The notes under the pieces: model-generated
Told to the model about the DNA's origin: nothing
The model's database searches: none
What the model saw: the letters and a program-made list of their open reading frames with translations, nothing else
Made by a program: the position numbers and the translations under genes
Shown here: positions 27,312-38,136 of the stretch, in pieces
Numbering within the stretch: position 1 is the first letter of the stretch
Layout of the letters: the number at the start of each line of letters is the position of its first letter
Assembly (NCBI RefSeq): GCF_039536245.1
Contig: NZ_BAAAYN010000003.1
Coordinates: 19,961 to 74,401 of the forward strand
Origin: Cryptosporangium minutisporangium
GTDB taxonomy: Bacteria > Actinomycetota > Actinomycetes > Mycobacteriales > Cryptosporangiaceae
Length of the DNA stretch: 54,441 nucleotides
Direction: 5' to 3'

Positions 27312-28376
27312 ATGACTGCTGCTCCTGATCCGAGCCTGACGTCTGAGCGCGAATCGGCACCGGCGGCGCCCCCGCCGGTCCGTCCGGCGCCCGCGCCCGG
27401 CATCGGCACCGGCGAGCCACCCCGAAGCCGCCGCCTGCTCCGCTCCGCGCTTCTGGGTCTCGGAATCTTCCTCCTCGTGGTCGGCATCCTGTTGCCGCTC
27501 TACGTCTATCCACGGCTCGCCGTCCTCCCGGACGATCCGCAGACCGAACAGGTTCTGCAGGCGACGGGCGCGACCGTGCTCATGCCGGACGCGAAAGCGC
27601 CGGCCGGAGCGACGGTCCTCACCGGCGTCGACGTGACCGTCACGAATTTCGTCTCGAAGGCCCGGGACACCGACGGCTCCGACGACGACAGCGTCGTCTA
27701 CGACGTCGCGACCCAGATCGAGGTCGAGGGCCGCGGCATGCTCCAGGCCCGGGTCGAGCGCGTCTCGATCAACAAGAGCACGACCGAGTCCACCAACTGC
27801 TGCGGTGACCGCATCGTCACGGACCTGGAGAAGCCGGACGGGAAGGAACTGCGGCACGAGGGCTACTACACGTTCCCGTTCGACGTCCAGAAGGAGTCGT
27901 ACCAGATCTGGGACATCAACCTGGAGCGCGCGGTGACCGCCGAGTACATCGGGGAGTCCAGCCGTGACGGCATCGACGTCTACATGTTCCGCAAGGAAGC
28001 TCCGCTGCAGCGGATCGGGTCGCGAGAGCTGCCCGGCGGGCTCTTCGGCTCGAAGGAGCTGAACGTCGACGCGGAGGCCTGGTACGGCAGCACCCGGACC
28101 TACTGGATCGAGCCGAACTCCGGTGACGTGATCGGGATCCGCGAGGAGATCACCCAGCAGTACACGCACAACGGCCAGACGCTGGTCGCGTTCGAGGCCG
28201 ACCTGGAGAGCCCGCGCTCGTCCCAGGACCGGCTCGACCAGGCCGGGCAGGCCGCCGCGGTCCTGCCGTGGCTCCGCGGCCGCGCGACGGTGGTGCTCGT
28301 GCTGCTGGGCCTGCTGCTGTTCGTCGCCGCCTACCTGGTCGGGCGTCCGATCCGGCGTCGGAAGTCCGCGCACTGA
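27312..28376 (+). CDS. DUF3068 (PorA-family) membrane-anchored protein
   Basis: 354 residues: a disordered Pro-rich cytoplasmic start, TM helix about 43-66 (ALLGLGIFLLVVGILLPLYV), a large outside domain with Cys-Cys in STNCCGDRI, and a second TM about 323-343 followed by RPIRRRK. This is the actinobacterial DUF3068 family, often called porin PorA family; its function is not established, and the label porin is from annotation history. It is monocistronic and convergent with the TetR gene. The KstR-type palindrome upstream suggests control by lipid or steroid status. ATG 27312 was taken because the hydrophilic N-terminus starts there. Confidence 0.82.
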   Translation: MTAAPDPSLTSERESAPAAPPPVRPAPAPGIGTGEPPRSRRLLRSALLGLGIFLLVVGILLPLYVYPRLAVLPDDPQTEQVLQATGATVLMPDAKAPAGATVLTGVDVTVTNFVSKARDTDGSDDDSVVYDVATQIEVEGRGMLQARVERVSINKSTTESTNCCGDRIVTDLEKPDGKELRHEGYYTFPFDVQKESYQIWDINLERAVTAEYIGESSRDGIDVYMFRKEAPLQRIGSRELPGGLFGSKELNVDAEAWYGSTRTYWIEPNSGDVIGIREEITQQYTHNGQTLVAFEADLESPRSSQDRLDQAGQAAAVLPWLRGRATVVLVLLGLLLFVAAYLVGRPIRRRKSAH

Positions 28377-28404
28377 CGAAACTCCTGCGGCCGGGACGAC
28401 GGCC

Positions 28405-28983
28405 TCAGGCCTCGTCGACCTGCTCCTCCCGTAGCCGCGGGAGGAGCAGGTCGACGAACTCGTCGGCGAGCCGGTGGATCTCGTCGACGCTGCCGCCGCG
28501 GTAGATCGCGTGACTCAGGCGAGAAGTGATCAGCGCCCAGAGCATCGTCGCGGCGTCGTCGGCGGAGACCGCGCCCAGCACCGCCACCTCCGTGGCCAGC
28601 GACGCCCGCGCCGTCCGGCCGAACTCGGTCAGCAGCGCGTGCGCGTTCGGATCCGCGCTGCTCTGCAGCGTCACGTGGGCCCGGTAGAACTGCGGTCGGC
28701 GTTCGTAGGCGGCGATCACCTGATGGATGCGGGCCCGGAACCGGGCCTCCGGCGTGCCGTGGGCGTCCGGGGCGACCGCGACGGTTCCGGCCGCCCACTC
28801 CGCCAGCACCGCGGCGTAGAGGTGCTCCTTCGAGCTGAAGCACCGGTAGAGGGTGCCGAGCGCCACCCCGGCGCGTTGGGCGACGTCGCGCATCTGGATC
28901 GACTCGTACTCGTGCTCCTCCAGCGCCTCACGGGCGGCGAGGAGGATCCGGTCCCGCCGTTCCGTCTGCCACGTCGTCGTCAT
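28405..28983 (-). CDS. TetR-family regulator (KstR-like helix-turn-helix)
   Basis: 192 residues. The HTH region (RDRILLAAREALEEHEYESIQMRDVAQRAGVALGTLYRCFSSKEHLYAAVL, residues 10-60) is of the KstR type, with the recognition helix VALGTLYRCF. The C-terminal half is an all-helical ligand pocket, typical for acyl-CoA or steroid ligands. It is divergent from the MaoC-thiolase operon with site 8 between, so autoregulation and control of that operon are likely. The second TetR gene at 34805 is clearly related in the HTH and C-domain (over half the residues alike), so the two may share operators. ATG 28983 has GGAGG upstream. Confidence 0.9.
   Translation of the reverse strand: MTTTWQTERRDRILLAAREALEEHEYESIQMRDVAQRAGVALGTLYRCFSSKEHLYAAVLAEWAAGTVAVAPDAHGTPEARFRARIHQVIAAYERRPQFYRAHVTLQSSADPNAHALLTEFGRTARASLATEVAVLGAVSADDAATMLWALITSRLSHAIYRGGSVDEIHRLADEFVDLLLPRLREEQVDEA
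28414..28455. terminator. 18-bp perfect inverted repeat in the TetR 3' end
   Basis: Two 18-bp arms (GTCGACCTGCTCCTCCCG and its exact complement) with a 6-nt loop TAGCCG. The element lies inside the last codons of the TetR gene and 38 nt after the convergent DUF3068 stop. It may terminate both transcripts. There is no T-run. Confidence 0.6.
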
Positions 28984-29015
28984 GCAAGTACCTCCGGTCC
29001 CGGGCAGGTGCGTAT

Positions 29016-29028
29016 TGTATATTCTGTT
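29016..29028. promoter_or_regulatory. TGTATA-type motif, site 8 (divergent TetR/MaoC gap)
   Basis: TGTATATTCTGTT in the 96-bp divergent gap, 33 nt from the TetR start and 64 nt from the MaoC start. This placement makes the TetR protein a prime candidate for the factor that reads the motif. Confidence 0.5.
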
Positions 29029-29079
29029 TGCGCTGGCGGTCGGTACCGGGCCGACCGGCGACGGCGAAGGAGCCGACCG

Positions 29080-29529
29080 ATGCGGGTGTTCACGTCCCCC
29101 GACCAACTCGAACAAGCCGTCGGTGCCGATCTGGGCACCAGTGACTGGTTGTTGATCACGCAGGAGCGGATCGACCGGTTCGCTGACGCTACCGACGATC
29201 ACCAGTGGATCCACGTCGATCCGGTGCGAGCGCAGGCCGGGCCGTTCGGGGCGCCGATCGCCCACGGCTACCTGACCGCCGCGTTGCTCCCGGCGCTGAT
29301 GCGCCAGATCTTCCGGGTGGAGGCCCGAATGGCGGTCAACTACGGGCTCAACAAACTCCGGTTCCCCGCGCCGGTGCGGGTCGGCTCGTCGGTGCGCGCG
29401 GCGGTCCGGCTCGTCGAGGTGACGAAGGTGGCCGAGGCGGTCCAGGTCGTCTCCACGGCGACCGTCGAGATCCAGGGCGAGCCGAAACCCGCGGTCGTGG
29501 CCGAGACCGTCGGGCGGTTCTACCTGTGA
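29080..29529 (+). CDS. MaoC-family (R)-specific enoyl-CoA hydratase
   Basis: 149 residues, single hot-dog domain. The hydratase-2 motif is seen as FADATDDHQWIHVDPVRA then GPFGAPIAHGYLT: Asp and His of the catalytic dyad near residues 36 and 41. The enzyme adds water to 2-enoyl-CoA to give the (R)-3-hydroxyacyl-CoA. ATG 29080 has GAAGGAG 7 nt upstream. Its stop overlaps the thiolase start (GTGA), so hydration and thiolysis are coupled; a dehydrogenase for the intermediate step may be the SDR at 2777. Confidence 0.9.
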   Translation: MRVFTSPDQLEQAVGADLGTSDWLLITQERIDRFADATDDHQWIHVDPVRAQAGPFGAPIAHGYLTAALLPALMRQIFRVEARMAVNYGLNKLRFPAPVRVGSSVRAAVRLVEVTKVAEAVQVVSTATVEIQGEPKPAVVAETVGRFYL

Positions 29530-30755
29530 GCGCGGGTGCCCTACGCGACGCAGTGATCGTCGCGCCCGTACGGACGCCGGTCGGGCGGTACGGCGGGGTG
29601 CTGAAGGACGTGCCGGCCGCCGCACTGGGGGCCACGGTCATCCGCGCGCTGCTGGACCGGACCGGCCTGCCGGGGGACGCGGTCGACGACGTGATCTTCG
29701 GGCAGTGCTACCCGAGCGGGGAGGCCCCGGCGATCGGCCGGGTCGCCGCGCTGGACGCCGGGCTGCCGGTCGAGGCGGGCGGCGTGCAGGTCGACCGCCG
29801 GTGCGGCTCCGGGCTGCAGGCGGTGATCTGGGCCGCGATGCAGGTGCAGACCGGTGCCGCCGACGTCGTCCTGGCCGGTGGCGCGGAGAGCATGAGCCAG
29901 GTGGAGTTCTACTCACCCACCGCCCGCTGGGGCACCACCGCCGACCGGTTGGTGTTCCACGACCGGCTCGCCCGGGCCCGGGTGACCGCGGGCGGGGAGA
30001 ACTATCCGGTGCCCGGCGGGATGCTCGAGACGGCGGAGAACCTGCGCCGGGAGTACGCGATCTCCCGCCGGGAGCAGGACGAGTACGCGCTGCGCTCGCA
30101 CGAGCGGGCGGTGGCGGCGCAGAAGGACGGCCGGTTCGCCGACGAGATCGTCCCGGTGACGGTGACCGACCGGCGGGGGAACACCTCCGTCGTCGACACC
30201 GACGAGCACCCTCGTGCGGACACCTCGCTGGAGGGCCTCGGAAAGCTACGCCCGGTGCTCGGCCGCACCGACCCGGAGGCGACGGTGACGGCGGGTAACG
30301 CCAGCGGCCAGAACGACGGGGCCTCGGTCTGCGCGGTGATGACGCGGCAGAAGGCCGAGGAGTACGGTCTGCGGCCGCTGGCCCGGCTGGTGTCCTGGGC
30401 GGTGGCCGGCGTGCCGCCGGCGACGATGGGGATCGGGCCGGTCCCCGCGGTCGCGAAGACGCTCGGACGGGCCGGGGTGGGGCTGGCCGACGTCGACCTG
30501 ATCGAGCTCAACGAGGCGTTCGCCAGCCAAGTGCTGGCCTGCACGCGGGCCTGGAACTTCGGGGTGGGAGACTTCGAGCGGTTCAACGTCAACGGGTCCG
30601 GCATTTCGCTCGGGCACCCGGTCGGCGCCACCGGGGGACGCATCCTCGCCACGATGCTCGCCGAACTCGACCGGCGCGGGGACCGCTACGGGCTCGAAAC
30701 GATGTGCATCGGCGGTGGTCAGGGCCTGGCCGCGCTGTTCGAGCGGGTCGACTGA
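29526..30755 (+). CDS. Acetyl-CoA acyltransferase (thiolase)
   Basis: 409 residues, classical thiolase. Cys in DRRCGSGLQAV (about residue 95) is the nucleophile, NEAFA and GHPVGATG give the second catalytic site, and MCIGGGQG the general-base Cys. It cleaves a 3-oxoacyl-CoA with CoA to acetyl-CoA (or propionyl-CoA) and a shortened acyl-CoA. The enzyme is distinct from the SCP-x type at 624 and probably catalyses a normal beta-oxidation turn. It starts with GTG 29526 over the MaoC stop. A terminator hairpin follows at 30764. Confidence 0.92.
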   Translation: MSAGALRDAVIVAPVRTPVGRYGGVLKDVPAAALGATVIRALLDRTGLPGDAVDDVIFGQCYPSGEAPAIGRVAALDAGLPVEAGGVQVDRRCGSGLQAVIWAAMQVQTGAADVVLAGGAESMSQVEFYSPTARWGTTADRLVFHDRLARARVTAGGENYPVPGGMLETAENLRREYAISRREQDEYALRSHERAVAAQKDGRFADEIVPVTVTDRRGNTSVVDTDEHPRADTSLEGLGKLRPVLGRTDPEATVTAGNASGQNDGASVCAVMTRQKAEEYGLRPLARLVSWAVAGVPPATMGIGPVPAVAKTLGRAGVGLADVDLIELNEAFASQVLACTRAWNFGVGDFERFNVNGSGISLGHPVGATGGRILATMLAELDRRGDRYGLETMCIGGGQGLAALFERVD

Positions 30756-30763
30756 GCGCTCGC

Positions 30764-30780
30764 GCGTCCGATCCGGACGC
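30764..30780 (+). terminator. Hairpin after the thiolase operon
   Basis: GCGTCCG-ATC-CGGACGC followed by TCTGTTT; the T-rich end makes it the most classical intrinsic terminator of the window. Confidence 0.65.
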
Positions 30781-30940
30781 TCTGTTTCGGTCAGGCTACA
30801 TTTTGCCGAATCTGCATGAAGAAATTGAATTCTACTTATACTGGCCCGGTCCCGGTCTGTTACCGGCGATGCTTGAATAGCCAGTTCGGTAACGCTGACC
30901 TGTCGTGTGACTGGTGGGACAGCAGAGGGAGGAGGTGGGT

Positions 30941-32224
30941 GTGCGGATCGGCTTGCTCTCGTACCGCAGCAAGGCGCACTGCGGCGGCCAGGGGGTGTAT
31001 GTCCGGTACTTGAGTCGTGGTCTGGTGGAGTTGGGGCACGAGGTGGAGGTGTTCTCCGGCCAACCCTATCCGGAAGAGCTCGACCCACGGGTGCGACTTA
31101 CCGAGGTCCCCAGCCTCGACCTCTTCGGCGGGCCCGACTTCCCGCGTCGCGTCCGGTTACGTGACTTCCGTGACCGGTACGACGTTCTGGAGTACCTGAC
31201 CACCAAGACCGGCACGTTCGCCGAGCCGCTGGCGTTCAGCTATCGGGTTGCGCAGCTGATGCGGACGCGCGCGGCCGACTTCGACGTCCTGCACGACAAC
31301 CAGAGCCTCGGCTACGGCCTGCTGGCGCTGCGCCGCCGCGGAATTCCGCTGGTGGCGACGATCCACCACCCGATCAGCCGCGACCGCCGGGTCGAGCTGG
31401 ACGCCGCCCGGCTGTACAAGAAGTGGGGCGTGCTCCGCTGGTACGGCTTCGTGCGGATGCAGGCCCGGGTGGCCCGCCGCCTGCCGGTGCTCGTCGGGGT
31501 CTCGGACGTGGCGACCGCGGACACCATCGCGGACTTCCGGATCGATCCGTCCTCCTTCCGGGTCGTGCCGCTCGGCGTCGACACCGACGTGTTCCGCCCA
31601 GCCGGACCCCGGGTGCCGGGCCGCATCGTCGCGGTGGCCAGCGCCGACCGCCCGCTGAAGGGCGTCGCGCACCTGCTCGACGCCGTCGCCAAGCTGCGGG
31701 TCGACCACGACGTGGAGCTGCAGCTGGTCTCCACGCTGGAGCCGGGCGGTGCCACCGAACGGCGGATCGCCGAGCTGGGGATCGCTGACTGCGTGACGGT
31801 CCGTACCGGGCTTTCCGACGCCGACCTCGCAGCCCTGCTGGCGTCCGCCGAGGTGATGTGCGTCCCATCGCTCTACGAGGGGTTCTCGCTACCGACCGTC
31901 GAGGCGCTCGCCTGCGGTACCCCGGTGGTGGCCAGCCGTGCCGGTGCGTTGCCCGAGGTCGTCGGCGACGCCGGGGTGCTGGTCGAGCCGGGCGACGTCG
32001 GTGCGCTGGTCACCGCGGTCGACGGACTGCTGCGCTCGCCCGCCGAGCGGACACGGTTGAGCGCGGCCGGACGGGCTCGCGCGGAAGAACGGTTCAGCTG
32101 GATCTCGGTCGCGCGCGCGACGGTCGAGGCGTACCAGGACGCGATTACGGCGGCTGCGGCCGGTCCGGTGCCCCGGAAGACCGGCGCACCGGCGGCGGTC
32201 GGCTCGCTCGGGCAGGAGGGCTGA
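30941..32224 (+). CDS. Family 4 glycosyltransferase
   Basis: 427 residues from GTG 30941, with GGGAGGAGG just upstream; an earlier GTG at 30935 is possible. The N-terminal VRIGLLSYRS and GGQGVYVRYLSRGL form the first Rossmann half with the acceptor loop. The C-terminal half has VPLGVDTDVFRP, a K in RPLKGV, and the EX7E-like SLYEGFSLPTVEAL for nucleotide-sugar binding. It is a retaining GT-B enzyme, probably using GDP-mannose or UDP-sugar. It opens a four-gene operon with two methyltransferases and an alpha/alpha-barrel protein. The 185-bp upstream gap has an AT-rich island with TATACT at 30837. Confidence 0.88.
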   Translation: MRIGLLSYRSKAHCGGQGVYVRYLSRGLVELGHEVEVFSGQPYPEELDPRVRLTEVPSLDLFGGPDFPRRVRLRDFRDRYDVLEYLTTKTGTFAEPLAFSYRVAQLMRTRAADFDVLHDNQSLGYGLLALRRRGIPLVATIHHPISRDRRVELDAARLYKKWGVLRWYGFVRMQARVARRLPVLVGVSDVATADTIADFRIDPSSFRVVPLGVDTDVFRPAGPRVPGRIVAVASADRPLKGVAHLLDAVAKLRVDHDVELQLVSTLEPGGATERRIAELGIADCVTVRTGLSDADLAALLASAEVMCVPSLYEGFSLPTVEALACGTPVVASRAGALPEVVGDAGVLVEPGDVGALVTAVDGLLRSPAERTRLSAAGRARAEERFSWISVARATVEAYQDAITAAAAGPVPRKTGAPAAVGSLGQEG

Positions 32225-32225
32225 C

Positions 32226-34737
<2,512 letters not shown>

Positions 34738-34740
34738 TCG

Positions 34741-34789
34741 GTCACCGGGCACGAGGAGAACGATCCAGTACCGTTCTCCTCACGGTGAC
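34741..34789. promoter_or_regulatory. Long dyad between methyltransferase and TetR gene
   Basis: GAGGAGAACG (34753-34762) and CGTTCTCCTC (34772-34781) are perfect arms 9 bp apart, with outer arms GTCACCG and CGGTGAC. It starts 3 nt after a stop and ends 15 nt before the TetR ATG. It may be an operator for the TetR protein, a terminator of the operon, or both. Confidence 0.5.
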
Positions 34790-34804
34790 GAGGTAGGGCG
34801 GTCG

Positions 34805-35416
34805 ATGGCCACACAGGCGGGGGGTCTCCCCCTGGACGGGATGCCGGCCTGGCAGCGCGCCAGGCGGCAGCGCATCGTCGACGCCGCGCTCGCCGCGCTG
34901 GAGCGACACGAGTACGAGCAGATCCAGATCCGGGACGTCGCGCAGGCAGCCGACGTCGCGCTGGGCACGCTGTACCGGTACTTCTCGTCCAAGGAACACC
35001 TCTACGCCGCCGTGCTGCAGGAATGGGCGGCGCTCGGCCGGGCCGGCGCCACCCGCTCCCGGCGTCGCTCGGCCGAGGCCAGGCTCCGGTCCCGGATGCA
35101 CGGCGTGATCACGGCGTTCGAGCGCCAGCCGCAGTTCTACAAGGTGCACATGCTGCTGCAGAGCAGCTCGGATCCGAACGTCGTGGCGCTGATGGCGGAG
35201 TTCGCCGCGTCGGCCAGGGCGACGCTCGCCGAGGACCTCGCGGTGCTCGGCTCCGACCGGGCGCACGACGTCGCGACGATGCTCTGGTCGATCATCAACT
35301 CGATGCTGAGCCGCGCGATCCACCACGACGGCAGCATGACCGAGGTCTACCGCATCGCCGATCGATTCATCGACTTGCTGGCGCCCGAGCTCGCCGAGGC
35401 CGCGCTCACGCCGTGA
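34805..35416 (+). CDS. TetR-family regulator (paralogue of the one at 28405)
   Basis: 203 residues. The HTH (ARRQRIVDAALAALERHEYEQIQIRDVAQAADVALGTLYRYFSSKEHLYAAVLQEW) and the C-domain (RPQFYK/ERQPQFYKVHMLLQSSSDPNV, TMLWSIINSMLSRAIHH) closely resemble the first TetR gene, pointing to a duplication. ATG 34805 lies 15 nt after the long dyad, and GAGGTAGGG precedes it. It follows the glycosyltransferase operon on the same strand and is convergent with the NACHT remains. Its own targets may include the dyad and the catabolic genes. Confidence 0.9.
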   Translation: MATQAGGLPLDGMPAWQRARRQRIVDAALAALERHEYEQIQIRDVAQAADVALGTLYRYFSSKEHLYAAVLQEWAALGRAGATRSRRRSAEARLRSRMHGVITAFERQPQFYKVHMLLQSSSDPNVVALMAEFAASARATLAEDLAVLGSDRAHDVATMLWSIINSMLSRAIHHDGSMTEVYRIADRFIDLLAPELAEAALTP

Positions 35417-35429
35417 GCCGCGGCTCACG
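35412..35429. terminator. Perfect 18-bp palindrome across two convergent stops
   Basis: CGTGAGCCGCGGCTCACG is its own complement and contains the TetR stop (35414-35416) and the stop of the convergent ATPase remnant (35425-35427). As RNA it can fold only with a tight loop. Terminator or chance; the placement is notable. Confidence 0.35.
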
Positions 35430-36771
35430 ACGTGCCGTGGACGTCCGTGGTCGGCGAGGAGACGAGTAGTTCCTGCAGGCGGTAGTGGCTGAAGCGATAC
35501 GACGAGCCCGAGGTCCGCAGCACGCCCAGGCGCACCGCGTCGGCAAGGAACGCGGGTAGTCGGAACGGCAGATCGCCGCGGACCGCGAGAATGGCGCGCG
35601 TCAGCATCCACCGACCCCACGGGCCGGACCAGAACAGGGTCGCCAAGAAGCCGGCCACGCCGAAGGTCGGGACGACCTCGGCGCCGAACGCCAGCCAACT
35701 CGTCGTCAACAGTGCCAGCCCCGACGCGAGGAACAGGAACGACCGTCGGAGTGCGCGCCCGGGGCTTCGGGCGAGGAGGCTGGTCGCTCCGGTGGCGTTC
35801 GGTAGATCCGCGGCCGCCCAGAAGAACGAAACGACCGCCGCGGCACCCAGGCAACCACTGAACGTCTCCGCGAAGCCGTCGCCGTCCGGCACGAGCAGGA
35901 GGGATGGAGCGGCGGACAGCAGGCCGAGGGCGGCGGCCAGTAGTACGAGCGCCAACCTCGGGACGGCTCGCTCCAGTCGCCACCAGACGAACTCCGGGGT
36001 ACCGACGTCGTCCATCAGGCGAGCCAGCGTCTGGAGCCATCGGACCGGTCGGCCGGGGGCCCACTGGATTAGCCCCGCGGCCCGGGAGCGCGGATCCGGC
36101 GTGTACGCGGCCGGCAGGTAACGGCGCAGCAGGTGAGCCTCGAGGTCCGCCGGACGCCGCAACGCGGGATCGAGCAGCTCGCTCGGGTCCGAGCCGGGCG
36201 ACGCATAGGCGGTCCGGGCCAGCGCGAGCGTTTGCGGCACTGACAGGGTTCGGGCAAGGGCACCCGACGGCCGGCTGCGCAGAGCCGCGAAGACGGGCTC
36301 CCACGCGGATCCGTCGTTCGACCCGCGCAGGATCGCCACGATGTCGTCGACGTGCACGCGCTGGGTCCGGATCACCGCCACGCCGGTCAGCGGCGAACCG
36401 CGCCGAACGAGCCGCGAGTACTCGTGGCTCCGCAGCGTCGCCAGGATCGGCCGGTCGGCCGCGTCCTCGAACGCCTGGTAGGCGCGCCTCCGGTGCGCGA
36501 CCGCCACCTCGTCCAGTCCGTCCAGGACCGGGAGGATCCGGCGGTCCGCCAGCAGCCCTGGCGCCTCGTCGCCGACGAACGGGTAGGTCCGCCGGAGGTA
36601 GCCCTCCAACCAGTCGTCGAGCCCTTCGTCGTCCGGGTTCCAGGACGACGCCGGGACCAGGAGCGGCACCGGGTCGTCGGGCTCGCGCCGGGCGAGGAGG
36701 TCGAGGAGGAGACGAATCGCCGTGGTGGTCTTGCCGCTGCCTTGGGGCCCGACGATGACCGTCGGCGACGA
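35425..36771 (-). pseudogene. NACHT-type STAND ATPase, C-terminal part, lacking a start codon
   Basis: About 448 codons in one frame from a TGA at 36774 down to the stop. It contains a full Walker A (VIVGPQGSGKTTTAIRLL, about 36713-36766), LVPASSWNPDDEGLDDWLEGYL, the Walker B RRILPVLDGLDEV, sensor region ILATLRSHEYSRL and four or five hydrophobic segments at the C-terminus. NACHT ATPases act as signal-driven switches in defence or regulation. No ATG, GTG or TTG lies between the TGA and the Walker A, and the first GTG (36669) is after it, so the intact domain is made only if ribosomes shift from the upstream frame. It looks like a gene fused to its neighbour by a deletion. Confidence 0.7.
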
Positions 36772-37975
36772 TCAGACCGGCCGCGACCGGATCGGCGTCC
36801 GGACCCTCCAGCAGCCGTTCGACGAGCGGATCCGCCGGCTTTCCGCATCGCGCGAGCCGGAACAACGCCAGGCTCCGGCCGGCGGGATCACGAAGGCACT
36901 GCGGGAACTCCGCCGGGTCGAAGCTCTGGGTGCTCGGATCGGCCGCCAGGTACTCCGCCAGGCTCTGATGGACGAAGCCGACGTCTGTGCCGCGCAGGAC
37001 GCACAGCCCGCTGGCGATCAACTGGCTGCGCAGCATCCCGATCCAGCGGAACTCGGCGAGGTCGGCGAACCGGGCCTCCCGCTGCGTCCGGACCCACTCC
37101 CGGGCGACCTCGATCAGCCGGACGTCGCCGCCGTCGACCTGGGCGCAGGCGAGCGTGACCAGCAGCGCATCTAGGTGGTCGTCCAGCCATCGGGCGAACT
37201 CGTCCGTCGGCGGTTCGGCCGGGCGGCCGCGACGGAGGAGATCGACGAACTCGGTGCAGAGCTCCGCCCGCCCGGACGGCATTCGGCGGTCGCTGTCGGT
37301 CTCGTGGAGGAGTGCGGCCATGGTGGCCAGCAGCGGCACCCGCACGAGCGCGTCCAGTCGCGACTCGCGGACACGGGCGAGAAACCGCTCGACGTCCTGC
37401 CGCGGGTCCGCCAGGCCGTTCCCGGAGCGAACCGTGAACCAGTTGACCGCGAACTGCCGGACGTCCTGTGTGGTGAACCGGCGGATCTGGTACTGCTCGA
37501 CGCCCTGGACGACGGCGCCGTACGGTGCGCGTTTCACCCGCGTGGTCCGCCGGGCGACGAGCCACCATCCGGCGGATTCCCGCAGGATGTGATCCACCAT
37601 CGAGGACTTGCCGGACCCAGGTCCGCCGGCCACGACCACGTGGCGCGCTTCGCGAAGCATCTGGGGCACCGTCGAGATCCGGGTACCCGTCCGCTCGGGA
37701 GTATCGGTCAGCTGCTCGACGTAGATCGAGGCGAGGCCGGGGGGAGCGAGCGACCCGAAGACGTACCGCGGCTGTTCGGCCCTGGCCCGCTGGGCCTCGA
37801 GTAGCTCGCGGACCGCCGGCGGCAGGAGCTTCGGAGCGCGGGCGCGGCGGACCACGCCCCCGGCCAGCGCGAGCAGAGCGCCGAGGCCCAGTGCGAGCGC
37901 GGCCCAGCGCAGCGGTGTCCACCATCGCACGCCGAGTACCGCGCAGGCCGTCGCGGTGAGGGACAACCCGAGCAT
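36763..37975 (-). pseudogene. NACHT-type STAND ATPase, N-terminal part, Walker B lost and 3' frameshift
   Basis: From ATG 37975: a membrane segment near residues 5-45, FGSLAPPGLASIYVEQLTDTPE, Walker A VVAGGPGSGKSSMVDHIL, then a jump directly to QGVEQYQIRRFTTQDVRQFAVNWF, so the Walker B and sensor segments are missing. The end (VGFVHQSLAEYLAA, FPQCLRDPAGRSLALFRLARCGKPADP, LIVADG) is normal for the family. After LIVADG the frame runs into an unrelated shadow, while the +1 frame carries the second Walker A. The repeat ATCGTCG around the joint suggests a deletion between two related genes. I read this as a decaying locus. A longer TTG start at 37987 is possible. Confidence 0.65.
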
Positions 37976-38136
37976 CACCCGGAACAATCCCGTGCGCCGG
38001 GCGGCCGGGCCGGGGACGGAGCAGTGTGCCGATCACGTGCCGCCAGCGTGATCATGGCGATGAACGACAAAACGCCGAAAGTGGCCCCGACTATCGAGGC
38101 GACGCTGTCGCCGTTGTCGAGCCACGTCGGCTTCAT
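37975..38136 (-). CDS. Small membrane protein, N-terminal piece of the NACHT system
   Basis: 53 residues: MKPTWLDNGDSVASIVGATF, then GVLSFIAMITLAARDR. One transmembrane helix at about 11-33. The beginning matches the usual N-terminus of membrane-linked NACHT proteins (WLDxxDSVASIVGA), so it may be the real start of the ATPase, cut off by a frameshift. The TGA overlaps the ATG of the next gene (TGATG), so coupled translation is also possible. Too short for the supplied ORF calls, but supported by coding context. Confidence 0.5.
   Translation of the reverse strand: MKPTWLDNGDSVASIVGATFGVLSFIAMITLAARDRHTAPSPARPPGARDCSG

Noticed and set aside
36888-38036. 382-residue minus-strand frame in the NACHT locus
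   Set aside because: Out of frame with both Walker A regions and the SLAEYLAA segment; Arg/Pro/Gly-rich shadow.
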